Made by a program: the position numbers and the translations under genes
Notes under the pieces: generated by a model
The model's input: the letters and a program-made list of their open reading frames with translations, nothing else
Told to the model about the DNA's origin: nothing
The model's database searches: none
Part shown: in pieces, positions 26,398-35,655 of the stretch
Position numbering within the stretch: position 1 is the stretch's first letter
How the letters are laid out: each line of letters starts with the position of its first letter
Assembly (NCBI GenBank): GCA_002428015.1
Contig: DIZW01000031.1
Span: 94,099 to 158,098 of the forward strand
Direction: 5' to 3'
Origin: Oxalobacteraceae bacterium UBA6018
Lineage (GTDB): Bacteria; Pseudomonadota; Gammaproteobacteria; Burkholderiales; Burkholderiaceae_D
DNA length: 64,000 nt

Positions 26398-28671
26398 TTA
26401 GCGGGTCCCGCCTCGCAGCGGCTTGCCGTTCACATCGTAGGTGGCGGCCTGCAGATGCACCACGGTGCTGACGGCCTTATCGTCCGCCGCATCGGTTGCA
26501 AGGATGACTTTGTAATCACCGCGCGCGATCTTCCAGGTTTTCGTGGCCGAGTCAAACATGGCCAGCAAGCGCGGATCGACGCTGATGGCCGTCTTGACGC
26601 CGGCGCCAGGCTGCACCTCGACCTTCTGGAAGCCGACCAGCCGCTTGGGCGCCTCCCATTGGACGTTGAGCGGGGAAACGTAGACCTGGGCTACCTCCTT
26701 GCCCGCGACCGAACCCACATTCTTCACCGTGAACGATGCGTGCAGGATGCCGTCCTTGACGCCGGCGACTAGATTCGACAAGGCAAATTCGGTATAGGAC
26801 ACGCCGTGGCCGAACGGGAACAAGGGCGTGAGGCCGTTCCGGTCGAACCACTTGTAGCCAACTGCCGCACCTTCGTGGTAGTTGACATCGAAGCGCTGCT
26901 CCGACGCCTTCGGGTCGCCATCGAGCACCGGACGGGGCAATTGCGACTCCGACGCCGGGAACGTGGCCGGCAAATGGCCCGACGGATTGACCTCGCCGAA
27001 GAGCACGCTGGCGATCGCTTCGCCGCCGCTGGTGCCCGGGTACCACGCCTCCAGCACCGCGGGCACCTTCGCCAGCCAGGGCATGGTCACGGGACCGCCT
27101 GATTCAAGAACCACGACAGTCCTGGCGTTGGCGGCCGCCACCGCCGCGATCAGCGCGTCCTGCCGGTTCGGCAGCGACAGATTGGGGACATCCATGCCCT
27201 CGCCCGTCCATTGGGTGGCGAACAGCACGACCGCGTCGCTGGCCTGCGCCAGCTTGGCCGCGGCGACGGGGTCGGCGCCATCGTTAAACGCCACCACCGC
27301 GCCCGGCAGGCGTTGCTCGATGGCCTTGAGCGGCGCCGACGGATAGACCATGACCGGGCCGGGCCAGTTCTTCGGTTCCAGGCCCGGCGCGGCATTGCCG
27401 CCCACGGGATACACCAGCGACGAGCCGCCGCCGGCCAGCACGCCGCGGTCCGCGTAGCCGCCGATCACCGCGATCCGCTGGATCGACCGATTCAGCGGCA
27501 AAGCGCGCGCGTCGTTCTTCAGCAGCACCATGCCTTCTTGCGCATCCTTCAGCGATACGGCGGCATGCGCCTTGAAGTCGATCGTCCCGGGAACGGGCGC
27601 CACCGGGTGGTCCACCACGCCATGCTCGAACATCGCGTGCAGGATACGGCGCGCCATGTCGTCGAGGCGCGCTTGCGGCACCCAGCCGTTCAACACCGCC
27701 TCCTTCAGGGGGGCGCCGAAATAATCGGCGAGATCGAAGGGCATGCCGGATTGCTGGTCCAACCCGGCGTTGGCCGCCGGCACCGTGCTGTGGGTCGCTC
27801 CCCAGTCCGACATCACCCAGCCCTGGAAGCCCCAGTCCTTTTTCAACACCCCGTTGAGCAGATAGCTGCTCTCGCACCCATGCCGGCCGTTGACCCGGTT
27901 GTAGGAGCACATGACCGCGCCGGGATTGCCGTCCTCATTCGCAATTTGCAAGGCCAGCAGGTCCGACATCCGCGCCGAGCGGTCGTCGATCTTGACGTTG
28001 AGTGTGGTACGGCCGGTCTCCTGGTCATTCAATGCGAAATGCTTCAGCGTGGCGACGATGTGGTTCGATTCGATGCCCTTGATCTGCGCGCCCACGATCT
28101 TGCCGGCCAACAGAGGGTCCTCGCCCCCGTACTCGAAGTTGCGGCCGTTGCGCGGCTCGCGCAGGAGGTTGGCGCCGCCGGCCAGCATCACGTTAAAGCC
28201 GAAGGCGCGCGCCTCGGCCCCGATCATGGCGCCGCCGGCGTAGGCCGTTTGCAGGTCCCAGGTGGCCGCCGTATTCAAGCCCGACGGCAGCGCCGTGGCG
28301 GGCCGCACGTCCGGGCCGGCCTGGGTCGCCACGCCCAGGCCGGCGTCGGTTTCCCACAGGTTGGGAATACCGAGGCGGGACACGCCGTAGACGAAGCCGG
28401 CCGACTGATTGCGCGATTCGGCCGGGCGCGTGGTCTTTTTCGATGGCATGTCGCCGCCCAGGTAACCGAACACCAGCTTTAATTTCTCGTCCAGGGTCAT
28501 CGCTGTGAGCGCCAGGCCGGCGCGCTCGCCCGCCCGCAGCCGCGGGTTCATCCATGGCTGGGCGGCTTGCGCCGCGCTCACGCCGGGGCCGTCCGATTCA
28601 GCGGCCACGACGGTGCCGCAGCACATGGACGCGGCGGCAGAGATGAGCCCGATCGTTTTCTTAAATCGCAT
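26398..28671 (-). CDS. GH3 beta-glucosidase-type exoglycosidase
   Basis: 757 residues from ATG 28671, chosen because AAGGA lies upstream; the frame stays open further. A signal peptide is followed by MTLDEKLKLVFGYLGG, GIPNLWETDAGLGV, KHFALNDQETGRTTLNV, and the nucleophile Asp in FQGWVMSDWGATHS. The (alpha/beta)6 domain (VLLKNDARALPL, IAVIGGYAD, AWYPGTSGGEAIASVLFGEVNPSGHLPATFP) and a C-terminal FnIII-like domain complete a standard three-domain GH3. It probably releases beta-linked glucose or xylose from oligosaccharides. It is convergent with the permease (53 bp apart) and divergent from GH42. Confidence 0.93.
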   Translation of the reverse strand: MRFKKTIGLISAAASMCCGTVVAAESDGPGVSAAQAAQPWMNPRLRAGERAGLALTAMTLDEKLKLVFGYLGGDMPSKKTTRPAESRNQSAGFVYGVSRLGIPNLWETDAGLGVATQAGPDVRPATALPSGLNTAATWDLQTAYAGGAMIGAEARAFGFNVMLAGGANLLREPRNGRNFEYGGEDPLLAGKIVGAQIKGIESNHIVATLKHFALNDQETGRTTLNVKIDDRSARMSDLLALQIANEDGNPGAVMCSYNRVNGRHGCESSYLLNGVLKKDWGFQGWVMSDWGATHSTVPAANAGLDQQSGMPFDLADYFGAPLKEAVLNGWVPQARLDDMARRILHAMFEHGVVDHPVAPVPGTIDFKAHAAVSLKDAQEGMVLLKNDARALPLNRSIQRIAVIGGYADRGVLAGGGSSLVYPVGGNAAPGLEPKNWPGPVMVYPSAPLKAIEQRLPGAVVAFNDGADPVAAAKLAQASDAVVLFATQWTGEGMDVPNLSLPNRQDALIAAVAAANARTVVVLESGGPVTMPWLAKVPAVLEAWYPGTSGGEAIASVLFGEVNPSGHLPATFPASESQLPRPVLDGDPKASEQRFDVNYHEGAAVGYKWFDRNGLTPLFPFGHGVSYTEFALSNLVAGVKDGILHASFTVKNVGSVAGKEVAQVYVSPLNVQWEAPKRLVGFQKVEVQPGAGVKTAISVDPRLLAMFDSATKTWKIARGDYKVILATDAADDKAVSTVVHLQAATYDVNGKPLRGGTR

Positions 28672-29094
28672 GATTGATTCCTTTGACGCAAAAAAAAGGG
28701 CGACCGAAGCCGCCCCAAACTGCCAACAGAGCAGAGGAGACATAACGGATACGCGGCGCAAAGGCGAGCCGGCGCGGCCTGGATCGATTCCCCAGCCACA
28801 GCCGCGCTTGCCGGTGCGTTGCCGTCCGCGGCCAAGCCGGCGCCGACGGTGCGCAAGCCCACACGGTCAGTGCCACGCAGTAACATGAGTTATTGTGGGA
28901 GCGGCAGCCGCAAGGGGCAATTGCAAAAAAGCTCAATGCGGAAACTGAAATTACCCAGGTCGCGTGCCGGTGGGCAGATTCTTTGCAAAATTATTCACCG
29001 GATCAGTGATTTTGGTAATTGCGCCGCGACGTAGCCGGCCTCCACAATAACCGTCTGTTGCCAATGCCAAAAACATTAACTAGAAAGACATGGA
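28672..29094. promoter_or_regulatory. 423-bp divergent intergenic region (GH3 / GH42)
   Basis: No supported gene; short open frames on both strands have no recognisable relatives. The stretch 28900-29094 is relatively A/T-rich and should hold the GH42 promoter. The ribosome site for GH3 (AAAGGA) is at 28678-28683. I see no clear palindrome. Confidence 0.35.
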
Positions 29095-31206
29095 ATGCTT
29101 AAACGGACACTGCTCTCCTATGCGATGTCGGGCCTGACCGCCGCTGCCGCGTGCGCGCCCGCGTCAGCGCAAACGGCGCCCGCCGCCCCGCCGCCATTGC
29201 CCACCATCCTGTATGGGACGGCCTACTACCACGAGTACATGCCGTACGAGCGTCTTGAAAAGGACGTGCAGATGATGAAGGCGGCCGGGTTCAACGTGGT
29301 CCGCCTGGGGGAGTCGACCTGGAGCTTGTGGGAACCGGAGGACGGCCGCTTCGAATACGCCTGGATGGATCGCGTCATCGATGCCATGGGCAAGGCGGGC
29401 ATCAAGGTCATTCTCGGCACGCCGACGTACTCGATTCCCGCCTGGATGGCCAAGCAGCATCCGGAAATCCTGGCCCGCAAGTTCAACGGGGCGCAGAACA
29501 CCTACGGCATGCGCCAGAACATGAACACCGACTCGCCGGCCTACCGCTTCTACGCCGAGCGCCTGATCCGCAAGATGGCGGCGCGCTACAAGGACAACCC
29601 GACCGTCATCGGCTGGCAGGTCGACAATGAAACGAGCAGCTACGGCGCCGCCAACGACGACGTGTTCTTGCGCTTCCAGCATTATCTCGAGAAGAAGTTC
29701 GGCACGCCGGAGAACCTCAGCAAGGCATGGTTCCTCAATTACTGGGGCCAGAATCTGCACACCTGGGTCGATCTGCCGCGTCCGGACGGCGCCCAGAGCA
29801 CCGGCTACAAGCTGGAATGGTCGCGCTGGAGCCAAATGCGCGTCACCGACTTCCTGAGCTGGCAGTCGGCGCTGATCCGCGAATGCGCCTCGCCGCGCCA
29901 GTTCGTCACGCATGATTTCGCCGGCTCCATGCACGCTGACGTCAACGAGGAAGCCGTGGCGCGCGCGCTCGACATCCCGGCCGTGAACATCTACCACTGG
30001 AGCCAGCCGGAGCATTACAACGGCGCCGACCAGGCGCTGCAGGCGGACTTCACGCGCTCTCTGAAACGCGGCAACTTCCTGGTGACCGAGACCAACGCGC
30101 AGACCACGGACTGGAGCTCCTCGTTCCAGTATCCACCGTACGACGGGCAGTTCCGCGAAGACGTCTACACCCACCTTTCCAACGGCGCCAATATGGTCGA
30201 ATACTGGCACTGGGCGTCGCTGCACGCGAACCAGGAGACTTACTGGAAAGGCGTGCTATCGCACGACCTCGAGCCGAACCGCGCGTATGCCGAAATCAGC
30301 CATACCGGGCGCGAGCTGCAAAAGATCGGTCCACGGCTGGTGAACCTGCGCATCCACAACGACGTCGCGATCTTGTGGAGCCGCGATTCGATGAATGCCA
30401 TCAACGATATGCCGTTCGCCAAGGACAAGGCCGATTACGGGTCGCTGGTCCGGCAAATCCACCGCGCGCTGTATGACTTGAACGTCGGCGCCGATTTCGT
30501 CTTTCCGGAGTCGGCCGATCTCTCGTCCTACAAACTGCTGATCGTCCCTTCCCTGTATGTGGCCGACGACGCGCTGCTGCGCCGCATCACGGACTACATC
30601 CAGAAGGGCGGCCACGTCGTGATGACCTTCAAGAGCGGGTTCACCAACGAAAACACGGCCGTGCGCTGGTCCATGGCGCCGGGCCCGCTGCGCGCGGCGC
30701 TCGGCTTCCACTACCAGGAATTCTCCAACCTGGCCCAGCCGCTCGCGCTGAAGGGCGATCCCTACCATGCGGGCGCGGACAACCAGGTGAAGCACTGGGC
30801 CGAGTTCCTGCAGCTGGACACGGCCAAGGCCCTGGCCTACTACGACCATCCGTTCTTCGGCCGCTGGCCCGCCATCACGGCGAACCATTACGGCGCCGGC
30901 ACCGCGGTGTATGAGGGCAGCTACCTGTCGGACCAGTTGCAAAAGGCGGTCCTGCAGGCGTCCCTGCAGGACCTGGGGATGATCGGGCCGGACCAGCAAT
31001 TGCCGCCGAACGTACACACGCGAACCGGCACCAACGGCGCGGACCGGCCGGTCCACTACTACTTCAACTATTCCGGCACCGAAGTGAGCTTCAACTATGC
31101 GCACAAGCCCGGCACCGATCTGCTGGCGGCCCGCCCGGTCGCCTCCGCGGAGAAACTGACGCTGGGGCCGTGGGACGTGGCCATCATCGAAGAGAACGCG
31201 AAGTAA
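29095..31206 (+). CDS. GH42 beta-galactosidase
   Basis: 703 residues. The signal peptide ends ASAQT. The GH42 barrel begins ILYGTAYYHEYMPYERLEKDVQMMKAAGFNVVRLGESTWSLWEPEDGRFEY. It has the acid/base Glu in VIGWQVDNETSSYG and the likely nucleophile Glu in FLVTETNAQTTDWS. The trimerisation (class-1 amidotransferase-like) domain follows (SSYKLLIVPSLYVADDALLRRITDYIQKGGHVVMTFKSGFTNENTAVR), then a small C-terminal beta domain. An export signal is unusual for GH42, which is often cytoplasmic, but fits this locus. It is convergent with the esterase gene and shares an inverted-repeat terminator with it. Confidence 0.92.
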   Translation: MLKRTLLSYAMSGLTAAAACAPASAQTAPAAPPPLPTILYGTAYYHEYMPYERLEKDVQMMKAAGFNVVRLGESTWSLWEPEDGRFEYAWMDRVIDAMGKAGIKVILGTPTYSIPAWMAKQHPEILARKFNGAQNTYGMRQNMNTDSPAYRFYAERLIRKMAARYKDNPTVIGWQVDNETSSYGAANDDVFLRFQHYLEKKFGTPENLSKAWFLNYWGQNLHTWVDLPRPDGAQSTGYKLEWSRWSQMRVTDFLSWQSALIRECASPRQFVTHDFAGSMHADVNEEAVARALDIPAVNIYHWSQPEHYNGADQALQADFTRSLKRGNFLVTETNAQTTDWSSSFQYPPYDGQFREDVYTHLSNGANMVEYWHWASLHANQETYWKGVLSHDLEPNRAYAEISHTGRELQKIGPRLVNLRIHNDVAILWSRDSMNAINDMPFAKDKADYGSLVRQIHRALYDLNVGADFVFPESADLSSYKLLIVPSLYVADDALLRRITDYIQKGGHVVMTFKSGFTNENTAVRWSMAPGPLRAALGFHYQEFSNLAQPLALKGDPYHAGADNQVKHWAEFLQLDTAKALAYYDHPFFGRWPAITANHYGAGTAVYEGSYLSDQLQKAVLQASLQDLGMIGPDQQLPPNVHTRTGTNGADRPVHYYFNYSGTEVSFNYAHKPGTDLLAARPVASAEKLTLGPWDVAIIEENAK

Positions 31207-31223
31207 GCCGCCGCCCTGCCTTT

Positions 31224-31257
31224 GTCCCCGCCGGACAGCGCATGCCGGCGGGCGGAC
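31224..31257. terminator. bidirectional hairpin between convergent GH42 and esterase genes
   Basis: Arms CCGCCGG (31228-31234) and CCGGCGG (31245-31251), extended after a 2-nt bulge by GTCC (31224-31227) pairing GGAC (31254-31257), lie between the two stop codons. No long T-tract follows, so termination may be weak. Confidence 0.5.
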
Positions 31258-31259
31258 AT

Positions 31260-32249
31260 TCAGCGAGGCACCGGCTGGCGGAAGATGAGCTGGGCAAAGT
31301 GGTACAGGTTATCGGTCCAGCTCTCGCGGTCGTGGCCATGCTCGTCGACATTCCACACGTGGGCAATGGCGTGCTGCTTCAGGTAGCGATGCAGGGTCTG
31401 GGAAACGCCGATCAGCCCGTCTTGATTGCCGCAAGACAGATACAGCAATTGCAGCTGGCCGCGCGTGCGCGGCGGATCGGGCAGCAGTTCGGCCGCCGGC
31501 TTGGTGTTGGGGGCCGCCGAGAAACCGGCGATCGAGGCAAAGGTGTCCAGATGGCCCAGGCCGAAGTTCAACGCCTGGCCGCCCCCCATCGACAGTCCCG
31601 CGATCGCGCGATCCTTGCGGTCGGAGAGGGTCGGATACTTGCTGTCGATCGCAGGGATCAGGGTCGCCAGCAGCTCGGTTTCGAATTTGGCGAAGCCAGC
31701 CAGGTGTTCGGGCGCGAATTTACGATCCTCGGGCGGGGGGCGGTCGTCGGCCAGCGCGCGGCCGTTGGGCATGACGACGATCATCGGGACCGCCTTGCCG
31801 GCGGCAATCAGGTTGTCGAGGATCGCCTGCGCATGCACGTAGCCGCGCCACTCCTCGTGGGTGCCGGCCAGGCCGTGCAGCAGGTACAGCACCGGATAAC
31901 GACGCTGCGCCGAATAGCCGGCCGGGAGGTAGACGTTGGCCTTGCGCCGGGTGCCGGTCACGGGCGAGTCGTAGCTGAACTCTTCCACCCTCCCTTGCGG
32001 CACGCCGGGCAGCACGTCCGCGAATCCGGCCGGCGCGGCGGGAAAGGCGCGCACGTCGTCGGGCGCGAGCACGATGGGGCCAGCGCGATGGGTGCGAGCC
32101 TGCTCTGGATTGGCCTGCGTAGTACTGTTCTGCGCGGACGCGACGACGCCGCACGCGAGCAGGACGAGGCATAGCACCGCCTTGGCGGGGGCGCGCAGCG
32201 TCATGCCGCGCGCCAGAGCGAGATTGCGTGAAGTTGGGTGCATGGGCAA
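31260..32249 (-). CDS. exported CE1/Esterase-D-like alpha/beta-hydrolase (acetyl or feruloyl esterase)
   Basis: 329 residues; a signal sequence (LRAPAKAVLCLVLLACGVVASAQN) starts around residue 17. The fold is the Esterase-D/XynZ type: RRKANVYLPAGYSAQRRYPVLYLLHGLAGTHEEWRGYVHAQAILDNLIAAGKAVPMIVVMPNG, the nucleophile Ser in AIAGLSMGGGQALNFG, LYLSCGNQDGL with a likely Asp, and the catalytic His in DEHGHDRESWTDNLYHF. Related proteins deacetylate xylan or cleave ferulate. In context it would remove ester decorations before exoglycosidases act. The start is uncertain: an internal Met at 32204 directly precedes the signal peptide. Confidence 0.85.
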   Translation of the reverse strand: MPMHPTSRNLALARGMTLRAPAKAVLCLVLLACGVVASAQNSTTQANPEQARTHRAGPIVLAPDDVRAFPAAPAGFADVLPGVPQGRVEEFSYDSPVTGTRRKANVYLPAGYSAQRRYPVLYLLHGLAGTHEEWRGYVHAQAILDNLIAAGKAVPMIVVMPNGRALADDRPPPEDRKFAPEHLAGFAKFETELLATLIPAIDSKYPTLSDRKDRAIAGLSMGGGQALNFGLGHLDTFASIAGFSAAPNTKPAAELLPDPPRTRGQLQLLYLSCGNQDGLIGVSQTLHRYLKQHAIAHVWNVDEHGHDRESWTDNLYHFAQLIFRQPVPR

Positions 32250-32556
32250 GCTGGCTCCGGTGTGGCGGCCAAGCCGTGGCCGCCGACGTTAATGATGCGC
32301 CGCCCGACAAGCCGCCATGACTCGATGCGGGAAGGCGAACAGCGGTAAAATTGTATTTTATAGGAAAAAGACTACCTATTTTACGCTGCAAATCCGCAGC
32401 GCTCAACAAGCCCGGTTTCGCGCGCGGCACGGTAAACGGACGGTCCTCGGCCAGCGTTTTTCGAGCCACGCACGATAAAGTCGAGTACGATTTGGCAGGC
32501 CGCCGGTGGCCCGCCGTCGGCCGCACCGGGCCACCACCACTATAGGACCCCACGCA
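32250..32556. promoter_or_regulatory. 307-bp divergent intergenic region (esterase / GH27)
   Basis: No gene. An A/T-rich patch at 32345-32390 (TTGTATTTTATAGGAAAAAG) is probably promoter sequence. A short interrupted repeat ATAGG...CCTAT lies within it. AGGA (32544-32547) precedes the GH27 ATG. Confidence 0.35.
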
Positions 32557-33936
32557 ATGAATCCACACCGTCGCCAGCTCCTCACCGCTTCACTGGCCAG
32601 CGCCGCGGCCGCCGCACTGCCCGGCACGGCAAGCGCGGCCCAGCATGCAGCGCACGCCCCCGCCGACGCGGGCGCGCGGCTCGCGCCCACCCCGCCGATG
32701 GGATGGAACAGCTGGAACTCGTTCGCCACCACCATCACCGAAGCCCAGGCGCTGGAGAACGCCCGCATCATGGCCGACAAGCTGCTGCCCTCCGGCTACA
32801 AGGTGTTCACGGTCGACATCCAATGGTACGAGCCGAACGCCAGCAGCTACGAGTACCGCAAGGACGCGGCCCTGACCATGGACGCGCACGGCCGCCTGCA
32901 CCCGGCGCCCAACCGCTTTCCCTCGTCGGCCAACGGGGCCGGCTTCAAGGCCCTGGCCGACCAGATGCACGCCCTGGGCCTGAAATTCGGCATCCACGTC
33001 ATGCGCGGCATTCCGCGCCAGGCCGTGCGCCTGAACACGCCGATCCTGGGCACCACGCTGCACGCGCGCGACATCGCCGACACCAACTCGACCTGTCCCT
33101 GGAACGGCGACATGTACGGCGTGGACATGAGCAAACCGGGCGCCCAGGCCTACTACGACTCGATCTTCAAGCTGTACGCCTCCTGGGGCGTGGACTTCGT
33201 CAAGATGGACGACATGGCGCGCCCGTACGAGGCCAACTGGCGCGAGATCGAGGCGGCGCACCGGGCGATCCAGGCCAGCGGCCGCGCCATCACGCTAAGC
33301 CTGTCGCCAGGCGAGACCGACCTCAAATGGGCCAACCACGTGCCCCACTACGCCCAGATGTGGCGCATCTCGGACGACTTCTGGGATGAATGGAAGCTGC
33401 TGCTGGCGCAGTTCGAGCGCCTGGAAAAGTGGAATCCCACCATGCGCGAAAACGCCTGGCCCGACGCCGACATGCTGCCGCTGGGCCGCCTTGCGCTGGG
33501 CCAGCGCGACACCAAGTTCACCGCCGACGAGCAGCAGACGCTGATGAGCTTGTGGAGCGTCGCGCGCTCGCCGCTGATCATGGGCGGCGACCTGCGCCAC
33601 CTGGACGCGCCCACCTTGGCGCTGTTGACCAACCCGGAGGTGCTGGCGCTGAACCAGGACAGCCACGACAACCGGCCGATCCGGGCCGATCCGGGCACCC
33701 GCATCTGGAGCGCGCGCGCCGGGGCCGCCGGCAAGGGGGAAGGCGCCAGCCACTACCTGGCGCTGTTCAACACCGGCGAGGCGCCGATCGAGCTGGTGTT
33801 CGACCTGTCGCGCCTGAACCTTGGTGACCAGACCGTGAAGGTGCGCGACCTGTGGGCGCGCAAGGACCTCGGCACCGTCAAGGGCGTCATCCGCCAGTCC
33901 CTACCGGCGCACGGCTCGGCGCTGCTGCGCATCTGA
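32557..33936 (+). CDS. GH27 alpha-galactosidase, Tat-exported
   Basis: 459 residues from ATG 32557. The N-terminus HRRQLLTASLASAAAAALPGTASA has a twin-arginine motif before the hydrophobic stretch, so export in folded form is likely. The GH27 core reads LAPTPPMGWNSWNSFATTITEAQALENARIMADKLLPSGYKVFTVDIQWYEP. The nucleophile Asp lies in VDFVKMDDM and the acid/base Asp in WRISDDFWD. MSLWSVARSPLIMGGDLRHLD and a small C-terminal beta domain follow. It should remove terminal alpha-galactose (galactomannan, raffinose-type or arabinogalactan side chains); some GH27 members act on beta-L-arabinopyranose. GH30 follows on the same strand, 204 bp downstream. Confidence 0.92.
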   Translation: MNPHRRQLLTASLASAAAAALPGTASAAQHAAHAPADAGARLAPTPPMGWNSWNSFATTITEAQALENARIMADKLLPSGYKVFTVDIQWYEPNASSYEYRKDAALTMDAHGRLHPAPNRFPSSANGAGFKALADQMHALGLKFGIHVMRGIPRQAVRLNTPILGTTLHARDIADTNSTCPWNGDMYGVDMSKPGAQAYYDSIFKLYASWGVDFVKMDDMARPYEANWREIEAAHRAIQASGRAITLSLSPGETDLKWANHVPHYAQMWRISDDFWDEWKLLLAQFERLEKWNPTMRENAWPDADMLPLGRLALGQRDTKFTADEQQTLMSLWSVARSPLIMGGDLRHLDAPTLALLTNPEVLALNQDSHDNRPIRADPGTRIWSARAGAAGKGEGASHYLALFNTGEAPIELVFDLSRLNLGDQTVKVRDLWARKDLGTVKGVIRQSLPAHGSALLRI

Positions 33937-34102
33937 CGCCTCCCGCCCGGCCCTGGCGACGGGGCCGGATTGCCGGGCGCCGGATCGCAGGACACAGATC
34001 GCAGGACGCGTCCTGCGCGCTGTGGAAACGATGCCACACGGTGCCGCCTCCAGCGCGCCGGCGCCCACGCACTTCCCGCCCCGGGACGATTTTGCCTTAG
34101 AA

Positions 34103-34116
34103 TGGAAGCCTTTCCA
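34103..34116. promoter_or_regulatory. palindrome TGGAAGCCTTTCCA upstream of GH30
   Basis: A 14-bp near-perfect palindrome (TGGAA-N4-TTCCA) ends 24 bp before the GTG start of the GH30 gene. It could be an operator. No second copy was noticed in the window, so this rests on symmetry and position only. Confidence 0.25.
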
Positions 34117-34140
34117 AACCAGAACGACAAGGGAGACGAC

Positions 34141-35592
34141 GTGAAGCGAACGCACCGGATAGCCAGCCTCGTGGGGGCCGCGCTCATGATGGCACAGATG
34201 GCCGGGGCCCACGCCGGCCCATGGCGCGCCTACACCAGCGCGCAGGACAGCGCCGAGCGCTTCGCCGCGCAGCCCCTGGGCGAGCCGCGCGCGGCCACCC
34301 AGCCGCCGGAGACCGACATCGCCGTCTTCGTCGACAGCGGCCACCAGTTCCAGAAAGTGTTCGGTTTCGGGGGCGCCATCACCGACGCCGTCGCCGAGGT
34401 CTACAGCCACCTCACTCCGGAGGCGCAGCAGGCCTTCCTCACCGCCTACTTCGATCCCGACAAGGGCATCGGCTACAACGTGGTGCGCACCACCATCCAC
34501 AGCTCGGACTTCAGCAGCGCCAGCTACACCTATGTGAAGGACGAAGACCGCTCGCTGGCCTCGTTCAGCGTCGAGCACGACATGCAATACCGCATTCCCC
34601 TGCTGCGTCAGGCGCTGGCCAGCGCCGCCCAGCACCACGTGGACCTGCGCATCTTCGCCAGCCCATGGAGCGCGCCGGCGTGGATGAAGTCGAACAACAG
34701 CATGCTTTCCGGCGGCTCCCTGCTGGCGGCCGACCGCGGCCTGTGGGCGCAATACATCGTCAAGTTCGTCAACGCCTACGAAAAGGCCGGCGTCCCGATC
34801 TGGGGCCTGACGGTGCAGAACGAGCCGATGGCCAAGCAAAGCTGGGAATCGATGATCTTCACGGCGCAGGAAGAAACCGAGTTCGTGGGCGAGTACCTCG
34901 GCCCCACCCTCAAACGCGCCGGCCTGGGCGGCAAGAAGCTCATCGTATGGGACCACAACCGCGACCTGCTGCCCCAGCGCGCCGCCCACATCCTGTCGGA
35001 CAAGCGCGCCCGCCCCTACATCTGGGGCGTGGGCTTTCACTGGTATGAAACCTGGGCCGGCGGCGAGCCGATGATCCGCAACGTGGCGGCCGTGCACGCC
35101 GCCTACCCCGACGTCAACCTTCTGCTGACCGAAGCGACGGTGGAAAAGTTCGACGCGGCAAAAATGCAGAGCTGGGAAAACGGCGAACGCTACGGCAGCC
35201 AGATCATCGGCGACCTGAACGCCGGCGCGGTCGGCTGGGTGGACTGGAACATGCTGCTCGACAGCCGGGGCGGGCCTAACCACGTCGGCAACTTCTGCTT
35301 CGCACCTGTGCACGCGACCGACGACGGCAAGCTGATCTTCACGCCCAGCTATACCTTCCTCGGCCACTTCAGCCGCTTCATCAAGCCGAACGCGCACCGC
35401 ATCGGCGCGGCCACCAGCCGCAGCGTCCTCGATACGGTGGCCTTCCGCAATCCCGACGGCAGCGTGGCGATCGTGGTGATGAACAAAACCGCCCAGGCGC
35501 AAAAATACCGTCTCGTGGTCGACCAGCGCGAGCTGGCCGTGGACATTCCCGCGCGCGCCATCCAGACGGTGGTGAACTCGGCGCAGCGATAA
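34141..35592 (+). CDS. GH30 family exo- or endo-glycosidase (GH30_1/_3-like)
   Basis: 483 residues from GTG 34141, which has GGGAG upstream; upstream ATGs in the frame lack a signal peptide and site. The signal peptide is MKRTHRIASLVGAALMMAQMAGAHA. GH30 motifs: FQKVFGFGGAITDAVAEVYSHLTPEAQQAFL, NVVRTTIHSSDFSSASYTYV, ASPWSAPAWMKSNNSM, the acid/base Glu in GLTVQNEPMAKQSWES and the nucleophile Glu in NLLLTEATVEK. WVDWNMLLDSRGGPNHVGNFC and a beta-sandwich C-terminus follow. Subfamily relatives include glucosylceramidases, beta-1,6-glucanases and beta-xylosidases, so specificity is open. Likely co-expressed with GH27. Confidence 0.9.
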   Translation: MKRTHRIASLVGAALMMAQMAGAHAGPWRAYTSAQDSAERFAAQPLGEPRAATQPPETDIAVFVDSGHQFQKVFGFGGAITDAVAEVYSHLTPEAQQAFLTAYFDPDKGIGYNVVRTTIHSSDFSSASYTYVKDEDRSLASFSVEHDMQYRIPLLRQALASAAQHHVDLRIFASPWSAPAWMKSNNSMLSGGSLLAADRGLWAQYIVKFVNAYEKAGVPIWGLTVQNEPMAKQSWESMIFTAQEETEFVGEYLGPTLKRAGLGGKKLIVWDHNRDLLPQRAAHILSDKRARPYIWGVGFHWYETWAGGEPMIRNVAAVHAAYPDVNLLLTEATVEKFDAAKMQSWENGERYGSQIIGDLNAGAVGWVDWNMLLDSRGGPNHVGNFCFAPVHATDDGKLIFTPSYTFLGHFSRFIKPNAHRIGAATSRSVLDTVAFRNPDGSVAIVVMNKTAQAQKYRLVVDQRELAVDIPARAIQTVVNSAQR

Positions 35593-35655
35593 GCCGGCCC
35601 CGCCCTGCCCGGCGTGGACGCGGCTTGCGTGCGGCCCGCGCGCGGCTTGGGTAGG

